64,000 bases of DNA from the NCBI RefSeq assembly GCF_026725475.1, contig NZ_CP109965.1, positions 2,604,001 to 2,668,000 on the forward strand, in the 5' to 3' direction. Source of the DNA: Catenovulum adriaticum. Its GTDB lineage: Bacteria; Pseudomonadota; Gammaproteobacteria; Enterobacterales; Alteromonadaceae. The translations under genes and the position numbers were made by a program. Of this stretch, positions 15,596 through 25,257 are shown in pieces. How positions within the stretch are numbered: the first letter of the stretch is position 1; each line of letters opens with the position of its first letter. Below the pieces are notes generated by a model. That model had not been told where the DNA came from. It saw only the letters and a list, made by a program, of their open reading frames with translations, and made no database searches.

Positions 15596-17458
15596 TTAGT
15601 TCGCTCTGCCGGGCTGATATTTAAACCGTAAAAATTTTTGTGCATCACTGACAATTTGAAAAGCATCTTTTAAATTTTTTCGCTCAAAGTCAGATAAGGA
15701 TTCTGGCTCTATATTATTATCTGGCTCTATGGCTTTTTCTAAGTCACTGGCTTGGTATTTAATTCTGATAATTGAGATAAGCTCTAGCGCATCTCTTAAA
15801 TCTTCGCCGCGCCCGTTTGGTAAAATTTTATGCTTTATAATATCGTCTAATCGTTCGAACGAGTTGTGCGATTTAGAGCCTATTGCCAGTGCATGAACCC
15901 GTATAATATCGGCCAGCGGTGCTGTGCCTCGGCGTTTTATATTGATAGAGTTTGATTGTTCACCGCTTTTTTCCATCACAAATTCCCGAAAAAATCCAAG
16001 TGGGGGCGTGCGTAGCAAAGCGTTGCGGGCTATACAAGCTAAAAAGCGCGTACTGTTTTTCGCTTTATGTCGTATTAACTGGTTGAGTTGTTTAGCGAAA
16101 CCTGTTTTGCCATAAACTGGCTGTAAATCAAAAAAAATAGCTGAGTGTAATAAAGATTCAGGGTTAGGCTTATCAATCCATAACGTAAAATATTGTTTCC
16201 ATTTCCTGAGTGGTTGTCGCCATTTAGGATTTGTTGCCATAATGCCGCCAGTGCAATAACTGTATCCGCAAGCGGCAAGTCCGTCACATACTATTTTAGC
16301 TAATTGCGCAAAATAATCGCCGTGTAGTGCTTCGTCGTAGCTATCATCTAGTACTAATGCGTTATCTTGGTCAGTAACTATTAGCTGTTCTTCGCGGGCC
16401 ATAGAGCCCATTGCGATAAAACAGTAATCAATGGGTGGTGGCCCTAACGTTTCTTCTGCTAATTCAAGTAATCTTTGTTTAAAGCTGCGACCGATCACCG
16501 CCATTGCACCACCTATCATACGCGAGTTAGCATCTTCGCGTACCATGCGAACAAAGCTGGCACGAACCTCACTTTTTATTGCCATTAATTCGTCAATATT
16601 CTGAGCTTTAAAAATTCGCCCGACCACAAATAAACTATTTTGAGTTTCGTAACGAATAATATCGGGCAAGGTAATAATACCAATTGCAGCGTCGTGTTTA
16701 AGCACGGGCAAATGATGCACATTGTGTCGCAACATTAATAACATGGCTTCAAAAACTTGCTGTGTATGCTCAACAGAAAAAACTTGTGTCGACATTATCT
16801 CGGTAACTGGGGTGCTAAAAGGCAAACCCGGCGTTAATAAGCGATTGCGCAAATCAGTATTAGTCACAATGCCACACGTTTGTTGGTTTTGATTTAACAC
16901 TAATAAACTGGAGCTGCTTGCCTCACTCATTTTAATTGATGCCTGATGCGCAGTTGCCGTATCGGGTAAGGTAATAGGGTCGCCACCAAGCAATACATCA
17001 ACTTGTGCTGTCATTAATTGATTAGCATCTTCACGCCGGGAGTTGAGCTGGCGTAAACGGCTTTTATCTTCAACCTCAACTAAATCTGAAAAGGTATCAA
17101 ACTGATCAAAATACTCACTAAAAATTGATTCTGGTAATAAATAAATTAAACAATCTTCCAGTGCAACAACCGGAAAGCGGCTGGGCCTGTGTTGTAATAA
17201 ACTCAGTTCGCCAAAAAACCCACCTTCGCTTAATCTATTGTATAAAGCACCGCTTCGTCTAAATACCTCAACGGATCCGCTTCTAATAATATGCCAAGTA
17301 TCAAGCTGCACGCCTAAATTTACAATTTGGGTTCCAGCTTTAAAATAAGCGACATCAATGGCTGATGCCGCTTTTTCTATTGCTGTATCTGGCAATTGTT
17401 CAAAAGGCGGTAGCTCACGCAGAAAGTTAATAATTTCAATTTTTTCTGCAGATTGCAT
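15596..17458 (-). CDS. cNMP-binding / CBS / DUF294 nucleotidyltransferase-like protein
   Basis: The 620-residue protein has four parts: an N-terminal cyclic-nucleotide-binding domain (about 15-130, GGFFGELSLLQHRPSRF), a CBS pair (about 150-270), a DUF294 nucleotidyltransferase-like domain with GSMAREEQLIVTDQDNALV (around 350) and a DUF294 C-terminal domain. The architecture resembles GlnD-type sensors and suggests a cytosolic regulator responding to nucleotides. It sits 5 bp after the BCCT transporter and 5 bp before the exonuclease, implying a shared function, perhaps regulating transporter use (inference). Confidence 0.9.
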   Translation of the reverse strand: MQSAEKIEIINFLRELPPFEQLPDTAIEKAASAIDVAYFKAGTQIVNLGVQLDTWHIIRSGSVEVFRRSGALYNRLSEGGFFGELSLLQHRPSRFPVVALEDCLIYLLPESIFSEYFDQFDTFSDLVEVEDKSRLRQLNSRREDANQLMTAQVDVLLGGDPITLPDTATAHQASIKMSEASSSSLLVLNQNQQTCGIVTNTDLRNRLLTPGLPFSTPVTEIMSTQVFSVEHTQQVFEAMLLMLRHNVHHLPVLKHDAAIGIITLPDIIRYETQNSLFVVGRIFKAQNIDELMAIKSEVRASFVRMVREDANSRMIGGAMAVIGRSFKQRLLELAEETLGPPPIDYCFIAMGSMAREEQLIVTDQDNALVLDDSYDEALHGDYFAQLAKIVCDGLAACGYSYCTGGIMATNPKWRQPLRKWKQYFTLWIDKPNPESLLHSAIFFDLQPVYGKTGFAKQLNQLIRHKAKNSTRFLACIARNALLRTPPLGFFREFVMEKSGEQSNSINIKRRGTAPLADIIRVHALAIGSKSHNSFERLDDIIKHKILPNGRGEDLRDALELISIIRIKYQASDLEKAIEPDNNIEPESLSDFERKNLKDAFQIVSDAQKFLRFKYQPGRAN

Positions 17459-17463
17459 TCACA

Positions 17464-19092
17464 TTATCCTCTGGGCTCAGACATTAACCCTTTCACCATT
17501 GAAAAAGCCGCAATGAGTAAAATAATGGTAAAAGGAAAACCCGTTGAAACCGCCATCGCTTGAAGTGCAACTAAGCCCCCTCCAACAATTAACGCAATCG
17601 CAACCAAGCCTTCAAATACACACCAAAATACACGTTGTGGTGTAGGTGAATCTACCTTACCACCCGCTGCAATCACATCAATAACCAAAGAGCCTGAATC
17701 TGACGAAGTTACAAAAAATACTATCACCAAAATAATCGCAATAAATGATGTTATAGAAGCAAGAGGTAATACATCTAACATATTAAATAATTGCAAAGGT
17801 AACTCAGCGTCAACGACCGCTTGATAACCGTCAGATACCACTTGTTCAATTGCGGTGCCGCCAAATACGCTCATCCATAAAATACAGGCTGTTGACGGAA
17901 TTAATAACACTGAAATAATGAACTCTCTTACGGTTCTACCACGAGAGACACGCGCAATAAACATGCCCACAAATGGACTCCAAGAGATCCACCAAGCCCA
18001 GTAAAATGCACTCCAGCCGGATGAATAATTAACATCTTCACGCCCTAGTGGGTTTGATAATGCGGGCAAATATTGTAAATAAGCAGCAAAGTTATCTACA
18101 AAACCCGTTAATATAATGAGTGTCGGGCCAACTAAGATCACAAAAAGAAGCAGTGCAACCGCAAGCATCATATTAATTTCAGATAATTTTTTAACACCTG
18201 CATCTAACCCCGCTACCACCGAAAATAACGCGATTGCGGTAATGCCACATACTAAAATAACCTGTGTTGTAGTGCCTTCTGGTACATCAAATAAATAATG
18301 TAAACCTGATGCAGCTTGAGATGCGCCGTAACCTAGCGACGTTGCCAAACCAAATAAAGTGGCCAGTACGGCTAATAAATCAATTAAATGGCCCGGCCAC
18401 CCCCAAACTCGTTCACCTAATATAGGGTAAAAAACAGAACGAATAGTTAATGGTAAACCTTTATTAAATGAAAACAGCGCCAGTCCCAAGGCCATAACGG
18501 CGTATATTGCCCAAGGGTGTAACGCCCAATGATAAATAGTGGCCGCCATGCCTAAACGTTTAGCATTTTCAATATCGCCGCTGGCTCCGTCAAGTGGCGC
18601 CCAATCAACCCTAACACCGTCTTCTATATTTATTCCACCAAGTGAACTATTAAAGTGAGATAACGGCTCAGACACCCCAAAAAACATTAGCCCAATGCCC
18701 ATCCCTGCGGCAAATAGCATAGAAAACCAACCAAGATAACTATAATCAGGTTTTGCCTGCGTACCGCCTAAACGTACCTTACCTAAAGGGGAGACAACCA
18801 AAACAAAACAGATTAAAACAAAAATGTTAGCCGATCCGATAAAAAACCAATCTAAACGGCTAATTAACCAACCCCTAAGCGATGAAAACACAGGTTCAAC
18901 ATCGCTTTTAAACGCTAAGGTTAATACGACAAAAGCGATAATGCTGACCGCTGATATTGCAAAAACTCGGTTATGAATATCTAACCCAAAAGGTCCAACG
19001 TTAACCACAATATTATCTTGTCCGACTTGGTAGTCGGTTTCTATCGGATTAACTTTACCATCTGGAATCATAGGATCTTTAATTTCTGACAT
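17464..19092 (-). CDS. BCCT-family betaine/choline/carnitine transporter
   Basis: A 542-residue inner-membrane protein with about 12 hydrophobic segments and the family's signature region GMGIGLMFFGVSEPL plus the Trp-rich YWAWWISWSPFVGMFIAR. BCCT transporters import quaternary ammonium compounds for osmoprotection or catabolism. I chose the ATG at 19092 because GGGAGC lies at the right distance upstream; the ATG at 19110 has no such site. First gene of the operon with the cNMP/CBS protein and the exonuclease. Confidence 0.93.
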   Translation of the reverse strand: MSEIKDPMIPDGKVNPIETDYQVGQDNIVVNVGPFGLDIHNRVFAISAVSIIAFVVLTLAFKSDVEPVFSSLRGWLISRLDWFFIGSANIFVLICFVLVVSPLGKVRLGGTQAKPDYSYLGWFSMLFAAGMGIGLMFFGVSEPLSHFNSSLGGINIEDGVRVDWAPLDGASGDIENAKRLGMAATIYHWALHPWAIYAVMALGLALFSFNKGLPLTIRSVFYPILGERVWGWPGHLIDLLAVLATLFGLATSLGYGASQAASGLHYLFDVPEGTTTQVILVCGITAIALFSVVAGLDAGVKKLSEINMMLAVALLLFVILVGPTLIILTGFVDNFAAYLQYLPALSNPLGREDVNYSSGWSAFYWAWWISWSPFVGMFIARVSRGRTVREFIISVLLIPSTACILWMSVFGGTAIEQVVSDGYQAVVDAELPLQLFNMLDVLPLASITSFIAIILVIVFFVTSSDSGSLVIDVIAAGGKVDSPTPQRVFWCVFEGLVAIALIVGGGLVALQAMAVSTGFPFTIILLIAAFSMVKGLMSEPRG

Positions 19093-19281
19093 CGATAAGC
19101 TCCCGTGCATAAATAAAAAGTGTTTAGATTATAAAGTGTAGCCTAACTTATGAAGATGAGACTCAGCTAAGAAAAATACCTTAATAATTTAAACGCTTTG
19201 TAATGAAAAGATTATAGCGATGCTTGCCTAATAACGTTAGCTGCACCGCTTGTTTAAAGTATAAATTGAAGATTGTTTATT

Positions 19282-20763
19282 TTATTCGTGTTGCTGATAC
19301 AGTTTATCTAACGAAACTGACAAACCGCTTTCTGTTACAACTCTTACGTGTTTTGAACGCAGTTGTCGAATATTTTGCACGCCACAAGAATGCGCCAAAA
19401 TACCTAAACCATAATTTATAAACTTATTATAATTGGCAACTCTGACTGATTTATCGGTTACATCCAAACCCGTTTGGCGCTTTATATTTTGCGTTGCTAT
19501 GCCTGTTGGACAAGTATTTTTATTACACTGTAACGACTGAATACAACCTAAAGCAAACATGTAACCGCGGGCTGAGGTTACAAAATCAGCGCCTAGCGCA
19601 ATGGCCCAAGCAACCTTAGATGGTGTTACTAATTTACCAGAGGCAACAATTTTAATTCTGTCACGCAAATTATGCTTGGTTAAACTATGTACCACAATTG
19701 GAATGCTTTCTTTTAAAGTCATCCCCACATAATCCATCAATGGCTGAGGAGCAGCCCCTGTGCCACCATCTGCACTGTCTATGGTAATAAAATCAGGTGC
19801 GCTTTCTTCACCGCGCTTAATCACTTCTTCACATAACTCGTCAATCCATGCGTACGCACCAATAACGGCTTTAAACCCAACAGGCTTACCTGTTGTTTTT
19901 CTAATCACGGCTATCATGTCTAATAAGTCACTGACACTTCTAATATCCGGGTGGCCATTTGGACTAATGGAGTCTTGACCGACAGGAATCCCTCTAATGT
20001 CCGCTATTTCAGGTGTTACTTTATCACCGGGCAAAATACCGCCTTTGCCGGGTTTAGCCCCCTGGCTCATTTTAATTTCAAACATTTTAACCTGTGGATG
20101 ACGAGCCGCTTCTTTTAACTTAGCTTCGCTTAATAAACCTTGCTCGTTTCTGACACCGTATTTAGCGGTGCCAATTTGCACCACTAAATCAGCTCCACTT
20201 TCTAAATGATAGGGGGTTAGCCCGCCCTCGCCCGTATTTAACCAACAGCCAGCCTTTTGTGCGCCATTAGCTAAAGCTCGAACTGCAGGTTTTGAAATTG
20301 CGCCGTAACTCATGCCTGAAATATTAAATATAGAAGTTGTTTGATAAGGCGTTTCACAATACGGACCTATCATCATGGGTTCTATTGGCAAAGCATCTTT
20401 ATCCAATGTGGGAAAAGGACAGTTCATAAATAAAATAGTGCCTGCCGGATCTAAATTACGAGTTGAGCCAAACGCTATCGTATGATCAACATTTTTAGCA
20501 GCCCGATAAACCCAACTACGCTCAGCGCGGTTAAACGGCATTTCTTCTCTGTCCATTGCGAAAAAATATTGGCGAAAAAATTCACCCTGTTTTTCAAGAA
20601 AATACCTGAGTCGACCGATAACCGGATAATTGTGCCTAATTGCGTGTTTATATTGTCGTTTATCAACGATATAAAAATAAGTCAGCACGAATACAATAAT
20701 CACAAATAATGCCAATAATATACTGGATGCAATGTTGACATTAAAAACAACAGAATCTTGCAT
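19282..20763 (-). CDS. FMN-binding glutamate synthase-family protein
   Basis: The 493-residue protein has an N-terminal transmembrane segment (about 10-30), then the glutamate synthase central/FMN barrel: GMSYGAISKPAV, GEGGLTPYH, KPGKGGILPG, DSADGGTGAAP and the Cys motif CNKNTCPTGIATQ near the C-terminus. It lacks the glutaminase and C-terminal domains of GltB, so it is one of the stand-alone, membrane-tethered relatives whose physiological substrate is not established. Single gene, not overlapping its neighbours. Confidence 0.9.
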   Translation of the reverse strand: MQDSVVFNVNIASSILLALFVIIVFVLTYFYIVDKRQYKHAIRHNYPVIGRLRYFLEKQGEFFRQYFFAMDREEMPFNRAERSWVYRAAKNVDHTIAFGSTRNLDPAGTILFMNCPFPTLDKDALPIEPMMIGPYCETPYQTTSIFNISGMSYGAISKPAVRALANGAQKAGCWLNTGEGGLTPYHLESGADLVVQIGTAKYGVRNEQGLLSEAKLKEAARHPQVKMFEIKMSQGAKPGKGGILPGDKVTPEIADIRGIPVGQDSISPNGHPDIRSVSDLLDMIAVIRKTTGKPVGFKAVIGAYAWIDELCEEVIKRGEESAPDFITIDSADGGTGAAPQPLMDYVGMTLKESIPIVVHSLTKHNLRDRIKIVASGKLVTPSKVAWAIALGADFVTSARGYMFALGCIQSLQCNKNTCPTGIATQNIKRQTGLDVTDKSVRVANYNKFINYGLGILAHSCGVQNIRQLRSKHVRVVTESGLSVSLDKLYQQHE

Positions 20764-20897
20764 TTATATTTTAACTCCCACAAAAAATTATCTTAATAAT
20801 CTAACATATAGCGTCGATCATTAGGGAGAATTTGTATTAGAAAAATAACAAGCGGGGTGAATGAAGACTAAACAGCAGGTAAACAGATTAAAAAGTT

Positions 20898-20924
20898 AGG
20901 TTCCCATACATAGCATGGGAACAC
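20898..20924 (-). terminator. Terminator of the ExbB-TonB operon
   Basis: GTTCCCAT (20900-20907) pairs with ATGGGAAC (20915-20922); on the minus strand the stem is followed a few bases later by a T-run. It lies 15 bp past the stop of the TPR gene. Confidence 0.65.
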
Positions 20925-20938
20925 TTTGGATAAACAAA

Positions 20939-22231
20939 TTATGCCGATATAGCAGCCATTGCTTCAGCGTTTTGTTTTTCTTTAGCGACGTATTTTTTCC
21001 ATTGTTGAGCCATCGCTTTAGAGCTTGAATGCTCACTGGCAATTTGCAGCGCTTTAAGTGAGGCATCAAATTTTTTCAAATTAAAATAAGCCATGCCTAA
21101 TACGAGCTGAGCTTTACCTGGGTCATCTAACTCGCCTTTATCTAAAGCCGTTTGGGTAGAGGCGATTGCTTTGTCCCATTGCTCTAAATTAAGGTAAGTT
21201 TGGCCCAATTGCGCGTCCAAGTTTCCATCTTCAGATAAATTAGCGGCTTTTGCTAAAACCGGTACAGCCTTTTTCTCTTCACGAGCCAAAGTATAAGCTT
21301 GAGCTAAAAACTTTAAGTTTTTTACATCTTCTTTAATTTTACCATCAGCAATTGCTTTTTCTAGCAACAAAGCGCCTTTTACAGGTACTTGGTGATAAAC
21401 ATATAGTTGTGCTAGCGCTAAAATATCTTGTCGATTTTCAACAAAACCTTGCTGATATGCAACTTCCATCATCGCCAGTTGTTTATCTTCTAAACCAAGT
21501 TCACCGTACATACCCGCTAGTTGTAACCAGTACTCAGGCTTATTAAATAAACGAACCAGCGTATCTGTCACATCAGCCACTTCAGCCGACATTTCAAGCG
21601 AATAATAAATGGCACGTTGTAAAACAAACCAGTTTTCTTTAGGTACATTGCCTGCATCTGACACTATTTTGATTGCTTTAATCAAAGGCTTAAGTGCGGC
21701 TTTGTATTTTTTTTGCTGATACTGAGCTTGAGCTAACAATACCAAGGCATTGGCATTATCTGCATCGCCACCACTGGCAAACCACTGCTCTAGTTTTTCA
21801 ATTGATTTAGCGTAATTACTTTCAGCCATATGCAACTGAGCTAAGCTATAAAGTGTGCTTAAACGTAAACTTTCAGGTATTGCCTGCTCTGACACGACCA
21901 GCTCAAAGTTTTCAATCGCTTTTGGCATGTTTTCCATGTTGTAGTAAACAAAAGCATAAAAGTTATGCATCATGGCAATTTCATAGCTGTTCATTGAGCT
22001 ACGTTTACCGTTTACGTTATCTAGCGCTTCAATGGCTTCCTGAGGTTTGCCTTCGTCGGCTAAACCTTGTGCTCGTGCTAGTTGCTCATATACTTTTGAG
22101 CGCATTGCCGGTACTTTAACGGTTTCTTTATTACTAGCCTGTTCATTCGCTGCGAACGCAGATGAAACAGGCATCATTGTAAACGCAGATAACACAGCAG
22201 AAAGTAAAATCGTTTTCGAGAATTTTTTCAT
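20939..22231 (-). CDS. Secreted TPR-repeat protein of TonB operon
   Basis: A 430-residue protein with a signal peptide (MKKFSKTILL...SSAFA) and tetratricopeptide repeats through most of its length (for example LDAQLGQTYLNLEQWDKAI). I take the ATG at 22231, which has GGGTAG upstream; the longer reading begins in the TonB stop region. TPR proteins of this type close ExbB-ExbD-TonB operons in marine Gammaproteobacteria and probably act in the periplasm as an assembly partner. Likely under the upstream PhoB boxes with the rest of the operon. Confidence 0.88.
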   Translation of the reverse strand: MKKFSKTILLSAVLSAFTMMPVSSAFAANEQASNKETVKVPAMRSKVYEQLARAQGLADEGKPQEAIEALDNVNGKRSSMNSYEIAMMHNFYAFVYYNMENMPKAIENFELVVSEQAIPESLRLSTLYSLAQLHMAESNYAKSIEKLEQWFASGGDADNANALVLLAQAQYQQKKYKAALKPLIKAIKIVSDAGNVPKENWFVLQRAIYYSLEMSAEVADVTDTLVRLFNKPEYWLQLAGMYGELGLEDKQLAMMEVAYQQGFVENRQDILALAQLYVYHQVPVKGALLLEKAIADGKIKEDVKNLKFLAQAYTLAREEKKAVPVLAKAANLSEDGNLDAQLGQTYLNLEQWDKAIASTQTALDKGELDDPGKAQLVLGMAYFNLKKFDASLKALQIASEHSSSKAMAQQWKKYVAKEKQNAEAMAAISA

Positions 22232-22242
22232 CTGTCTACCCA

Positions 22243-22848
22243 TTAATTTAACTTAAAGGTAATTCGGTTTTGCACGCCTGCTACTTCAACCGCTTCACCA
22301 TTTACAACCCTTGGTTTGTATTTGAACTTTGAAGCCGCTTGCAGTGCAGCCTGATCGAATATATTTTCAGGATCGGCTTCAACCACGACTGGATTTGTTA
22401 CCGCACCCAGTTTATTAACTGTAAATTCAACAATTACGTAACCTTCAATACCACGTTGCTGTGCACGCCTTGGGTAAATAGGTTGTACTTTAACAATCGG
22501 CAAGTATTCACCATCACCAGACTCTAACGACAATCCACCTTCTAACCCAACATCGGCTTCAATATCTGCACCAAAATCAGTACTGGCTGCATTTGCGTTT
22601 GGATCGGGTGAATCCATCGGCGGCGCTTCCATTGGCGGGGGCGGCTCTTGTGGCTTAGGTGGCTTTTGTGGCTTTCTGTCTTTTTGCTCAGGTGCTGACT
22701 CTTTTTTAACTCTAACAAAATCAAGCACACTCCCACGCGGTGGTTCGGTTAATGCCCCTTCCCCACTTTGTATAAGCGATTGCATGCCAAAAAAGAGTAA
22801 AAAAGTAATCGCAACTGATAACCCAATAGCAATAATATATCTAAGCAT
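22243..22848 (-). CDS. tonB: TonB-family energy transducer
   Basis: The 201-residue protein has an N-terminal membrane anchor (about 3-26), a short Pro/Lys-rich spacer and a C-terminal TonB domain (YPRRAQQRGIEGYVIVEF, FDQAALQAASKFKYKPR). It carries energy from the ExbB/ExbD proton channel to an outer-membrane receptor, presumably the one at 26343-29033. It follows exbD by 5 bp. Confidence 0.93.
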   Translation of the reverse strand: MLRYIIAIGLSVAITFLLFFGMQSLIQSGEGALTEPPRGSVLDFVRVKKESAPEQKDRKPQKPPKPQEPPPPMEAPPMDSPDPNANAASTDFGADIEADVGLEGGLSLESGDGEYLPIVKVQPIYPRRAQQRGIEGYVIVEFTVNKLGAVTNPVVVEADPENIFDQAALQAASKFKYKPRVVNGEAVEVAGVQNRITFKLN

Positions 22849-22853
22849 AATCT

Positions 22854-23261
22854 TTAATCGTTTGCGGCAATAGAAACATCGTACGCACCTGCAGCGCGTG
22901 AGGCATCCATCACTTTAATTAAGGTATCAACGTCGGCAGCTTTATCAGCTTGAATCACCACAGAACCTTGCGGATTTTCAGCTTTTAAACGCTCTACGTT
23001 AGCTTGAACAGCACGAATATCAACTCGGCGCTTGTCTATCCAAACATCACCCGAATCACTAATCGCAATTAAAATATTTGCTCTGCTTTTTTTAACAGCT
23101 GTAGGTGCGTCTGGGCGGTTAACATCAATCCCCGACTCTTTAACGAATGATGCTGTTACAATAAAGAAAATAAGCATAATAAATACAACATCCAGCATGG
23201 GCGTCATATCTATACCTTGCTCTTCTTCTTCCATCACTTTGTTTAATGGGCTTGCTCGCAT
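22854..23261 (-). CDS. exbD: ExbD/TolR-family biopolymer transport protein
   Basis: 135 residues; a short cytoplasmic N-terminus, one transmembrane helix (about 21-42) carrying the conserved proton-conducting Asp24 (PMLDVVFIMLIFF) and a periplasmic domain. Partner of the ExbB protein encoded upstream; together they form the proton-driven motor for TonB. Confidence 0.94.
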   Translation of the reverse strand: MRASPLNKVMEEEEQGIDMTPMLDVVFIMLIFFIVTASFVKESGIDVNRPDAPTAVKKSRANILIAISDSGDVWIDKRRVDIRAVQANVERLKAENPQGSVVIQADKAADVDTLIKVMDASRAAGAYDVSIAAND

Positions 23262-23339
23262 TTTTTAATACTCTTTAATTGGTTGGCTTGTTAATACTGC
23301 AAAACAAACCAAATTAATTTCATCATATTTAGCAACGAA

Positions 23340-23867
23340 TTAGTGATCCGTTGTTAAGTGATCTTCAAGCAATTCTGCTTCACGTTTGGCGCTTCGACTT
23401 AACCAGGTTGAGGCAAATACACCTGAAAGTGCACCCACCATGCCAGCCATAGTAGGAATAGTGGCTTTTGATACACCTGAAGCCATTGAGCGGGCACTGC
23501 CCGAACCACTAATTGCCATCACGTCAAATACTTCAATCATACCTGTTACTGTGCCCATCAACCCCAGTAGAGGGCACAAAGCAACTAAGGCATTAAGCAA
23601 CAGTAAGTTTTCATTTAACTTGTTCGAAGCTCGTGAAATCATGGCTTCGCGAATTTGCATCGCATTCCAAGATTTTCGCTCACTCCGTTTTTCCCAAGTT
23701 TTTCTAACTGTTGCTTCGTATTTTTTATAGCCAAACTTGATAAAAGCAATACGCTCGAAGATCAGGATCCACATCACAAATATCAGTGCAGCAATCCAAG
23801 TAAGGACACTACCGCCCGTTTCCATAAAGGCTTGAATTGCTTCCATCATTTCGAAAAAAGCGTACAC
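23340..23867 (-). CDS. exbB: ExbB/TolQ/MotA-family proton channel (short form)
   Basis: 175 residues with three hydrophobic segments and the family core LVALCPLLGLMGTVTGMIEVF, followed by the Gly/Ser/Thr-rich last helix. It is the small ExbB of the TonB2-type operons; the larger signal-peptide-bearing paralogue is encoded 2 bp upstream. A 78-bp gap separates it from exbD. Confidence 0.93.
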   Translation of the reverse strand: MYAFFEMMEAIQAFMETGGSVLTWIAALIFVMWILIFERIAFIKFGYKKYEATVRKTWEKRSERKSWNAMQIREAMISRASNKLNENLLLLNALVALCPLLGLMGTVTGMIEVFDVMAISGSGSARSMASGVSKATIPTMAGMVGALSGVFASTWLSRSAKREAELLEDHLTTDH

Positions 23868-23869
23868 TT

Positions 23870-25246
23870 TTATTCTCCTTGCTCTGCACGTTCAGCAATA
23901 ATGCCTGCGCTTTGCTCTTGCAAAATTGAAATTAAACCTCGGCTTCGAGTGTTTAATACTGTGTAAAGCAATAACGTTGGAATAGCGACAACCAAACCTA
24001 ATACTGTGGTAACAAGCGCTTGCGAAATACCACCCGCCATTAATTTAGGATCACCCGTACCAAATAACGTAATGGCTTGGAAGGTATTAATCATACCTGT
24101 TACCGTACCAAGTAAACCTAATAACGGTGCCACAACTGAGATGATTTTAATAAAGGTTAGGTTACGCGCCAGTTTTGGTACTTCACGTAAAATGGCTTCA
24201 CTTAGTTTAAGCTCTAACGTTTCGCTGTCTGCCGTTGGGTTATCGGTTTTAACTTTCATCACGCGGCCTAACGGGTTGTTGGTGCTAGGGGTTGCTTGTT
24301 TAAGCTGGCGTTTTATTTTGCCGCCAATAATGGTTAAGCTAATAAAGCGTTCAATCGCGATAAGTAAGCCAATTAAACCAACCGCTAAAATCACGTAGCC
24401 TACCGTGCCGCCTTGCTCTACACGCTCAGTCATATTTGGCGCTTGTACCAACAAGCCTAAAATTGAACCACCTGTTGGGTCTAATGCAAACTCAACTAAC
24501 TCGCCTTTTTGCTCTTGCACGGCTGATGCAGTTGAAAGGTAACGATCAGAAGGTTGACGAGATAATTCGGCAAGCGAACCCGTTTGTTTAACGTATTCTA
24601 AAAATTTGCCGTTTGAAACTAGGTTAAACGCACCCACTCGAACCACTTCTTGTTGGTTTTTGGTACCGGTATCTGCATTCATTACAGGCGCATCAAAACG
24701 AGTGATTTTGCCAGACTCTGTCATTTCACGCTGTAGTTCAAACCAAACACGTTCAATTTCTTCAACCGATGCTAATTTAGAGCTTTGACCCATTTTTTGC
24801 GCTAATTCATCTAAAAAGACACCACGATTAGGGTACTGAGCTGAGATAATTGAGTTTTCAAATTTACCTTGCATATCGCCTGCAACTTGCTGCAATACAC
24901 CAAATAATTCTTTTAACGAACCCATTCTGTTATTTAAAGTTTCGCTTAGGTTAGCTAATTCAATCTCATTTTTTTCAAATGTGGTTTCTAACGATTCACT
25001 ACGCTGAGTTAATTGAGTGCGTCTTGCATCCGCCTCGTTTAACATTTGAACTTGCTGCGCTTTTTTAGCTAAAAATTCTTTTTCACGCTGTTCGTTTTGT
25101 GTATTTTGAAATAATTTACCTTGCTCTAATTGAGTTAACAATTGGTCAAGATTGACTGCTGTGTTTTCTTGTGCTGCGAATACTGAAGTTGTCATGGTCG
25201 TTGACAATGCAGCTGCGGTTAATAAACGTTTAAAAATTGATTTCAT
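23870..25246 (-). CDS. MotA/TolQ/ExbB-family protein with periplasmic N-terminal extension
   Basis: 458 residues: signal peptide (to about residue 24, SVFAA), a long Gln/Glu-rich coiled-coil periplasmic region (about 30-260), then three membrane segments with VAPLLGLLGTVTGMINTF, the MotA/TolQ/ExbB core. Two ExbB-type proteins in one operon is the usual arrangement in marine TonB loci with DUF3450; the extension may contact the DUF3450 protein. Starts 11 bp after the DUF3450 gene. Confidence 0.92.
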   Translation of the reverse strand: MKSIFKRLLTAAALSTTMTTSVFAAQENTAVNLDQLLTQLEQGKLFQNTQNEQREKEFLAKKAQQVQMLNEADARRTQLTQRSESLETTFEKNEIELANLSETLNNRMGSLKELFGVLQQVAGDMQGKFENSIISAQYPNRGVFLDELAQKMGQSSKLASVEEIERVWFELQREMTESGKITRFDAPVMNADTGTKNQQEVVRVGAFNLVSNGKFLEYVKQTGSLAELSRQPSDRYLSTASAVQEQKGELVEFALDPTGGSILGLLVQAPNMTERVEQGGTVGYVILAVGLIGLLIAIERFISLTIIGGKIKRQLKQATPSTNNPLGRVMKVKTDNPTADSETLELKLSEAILREVPKLARNLTFIKIISVVAPLLGLLGTVTGMINTFQAITLFGTGDPKLMAGGISQALVTTVLGLVVAIPTLLLYTVLNTRSRGLISILQEQSAGIIAERAEQGE

Positions 25247-25257
25247 GTGGTAACCTC

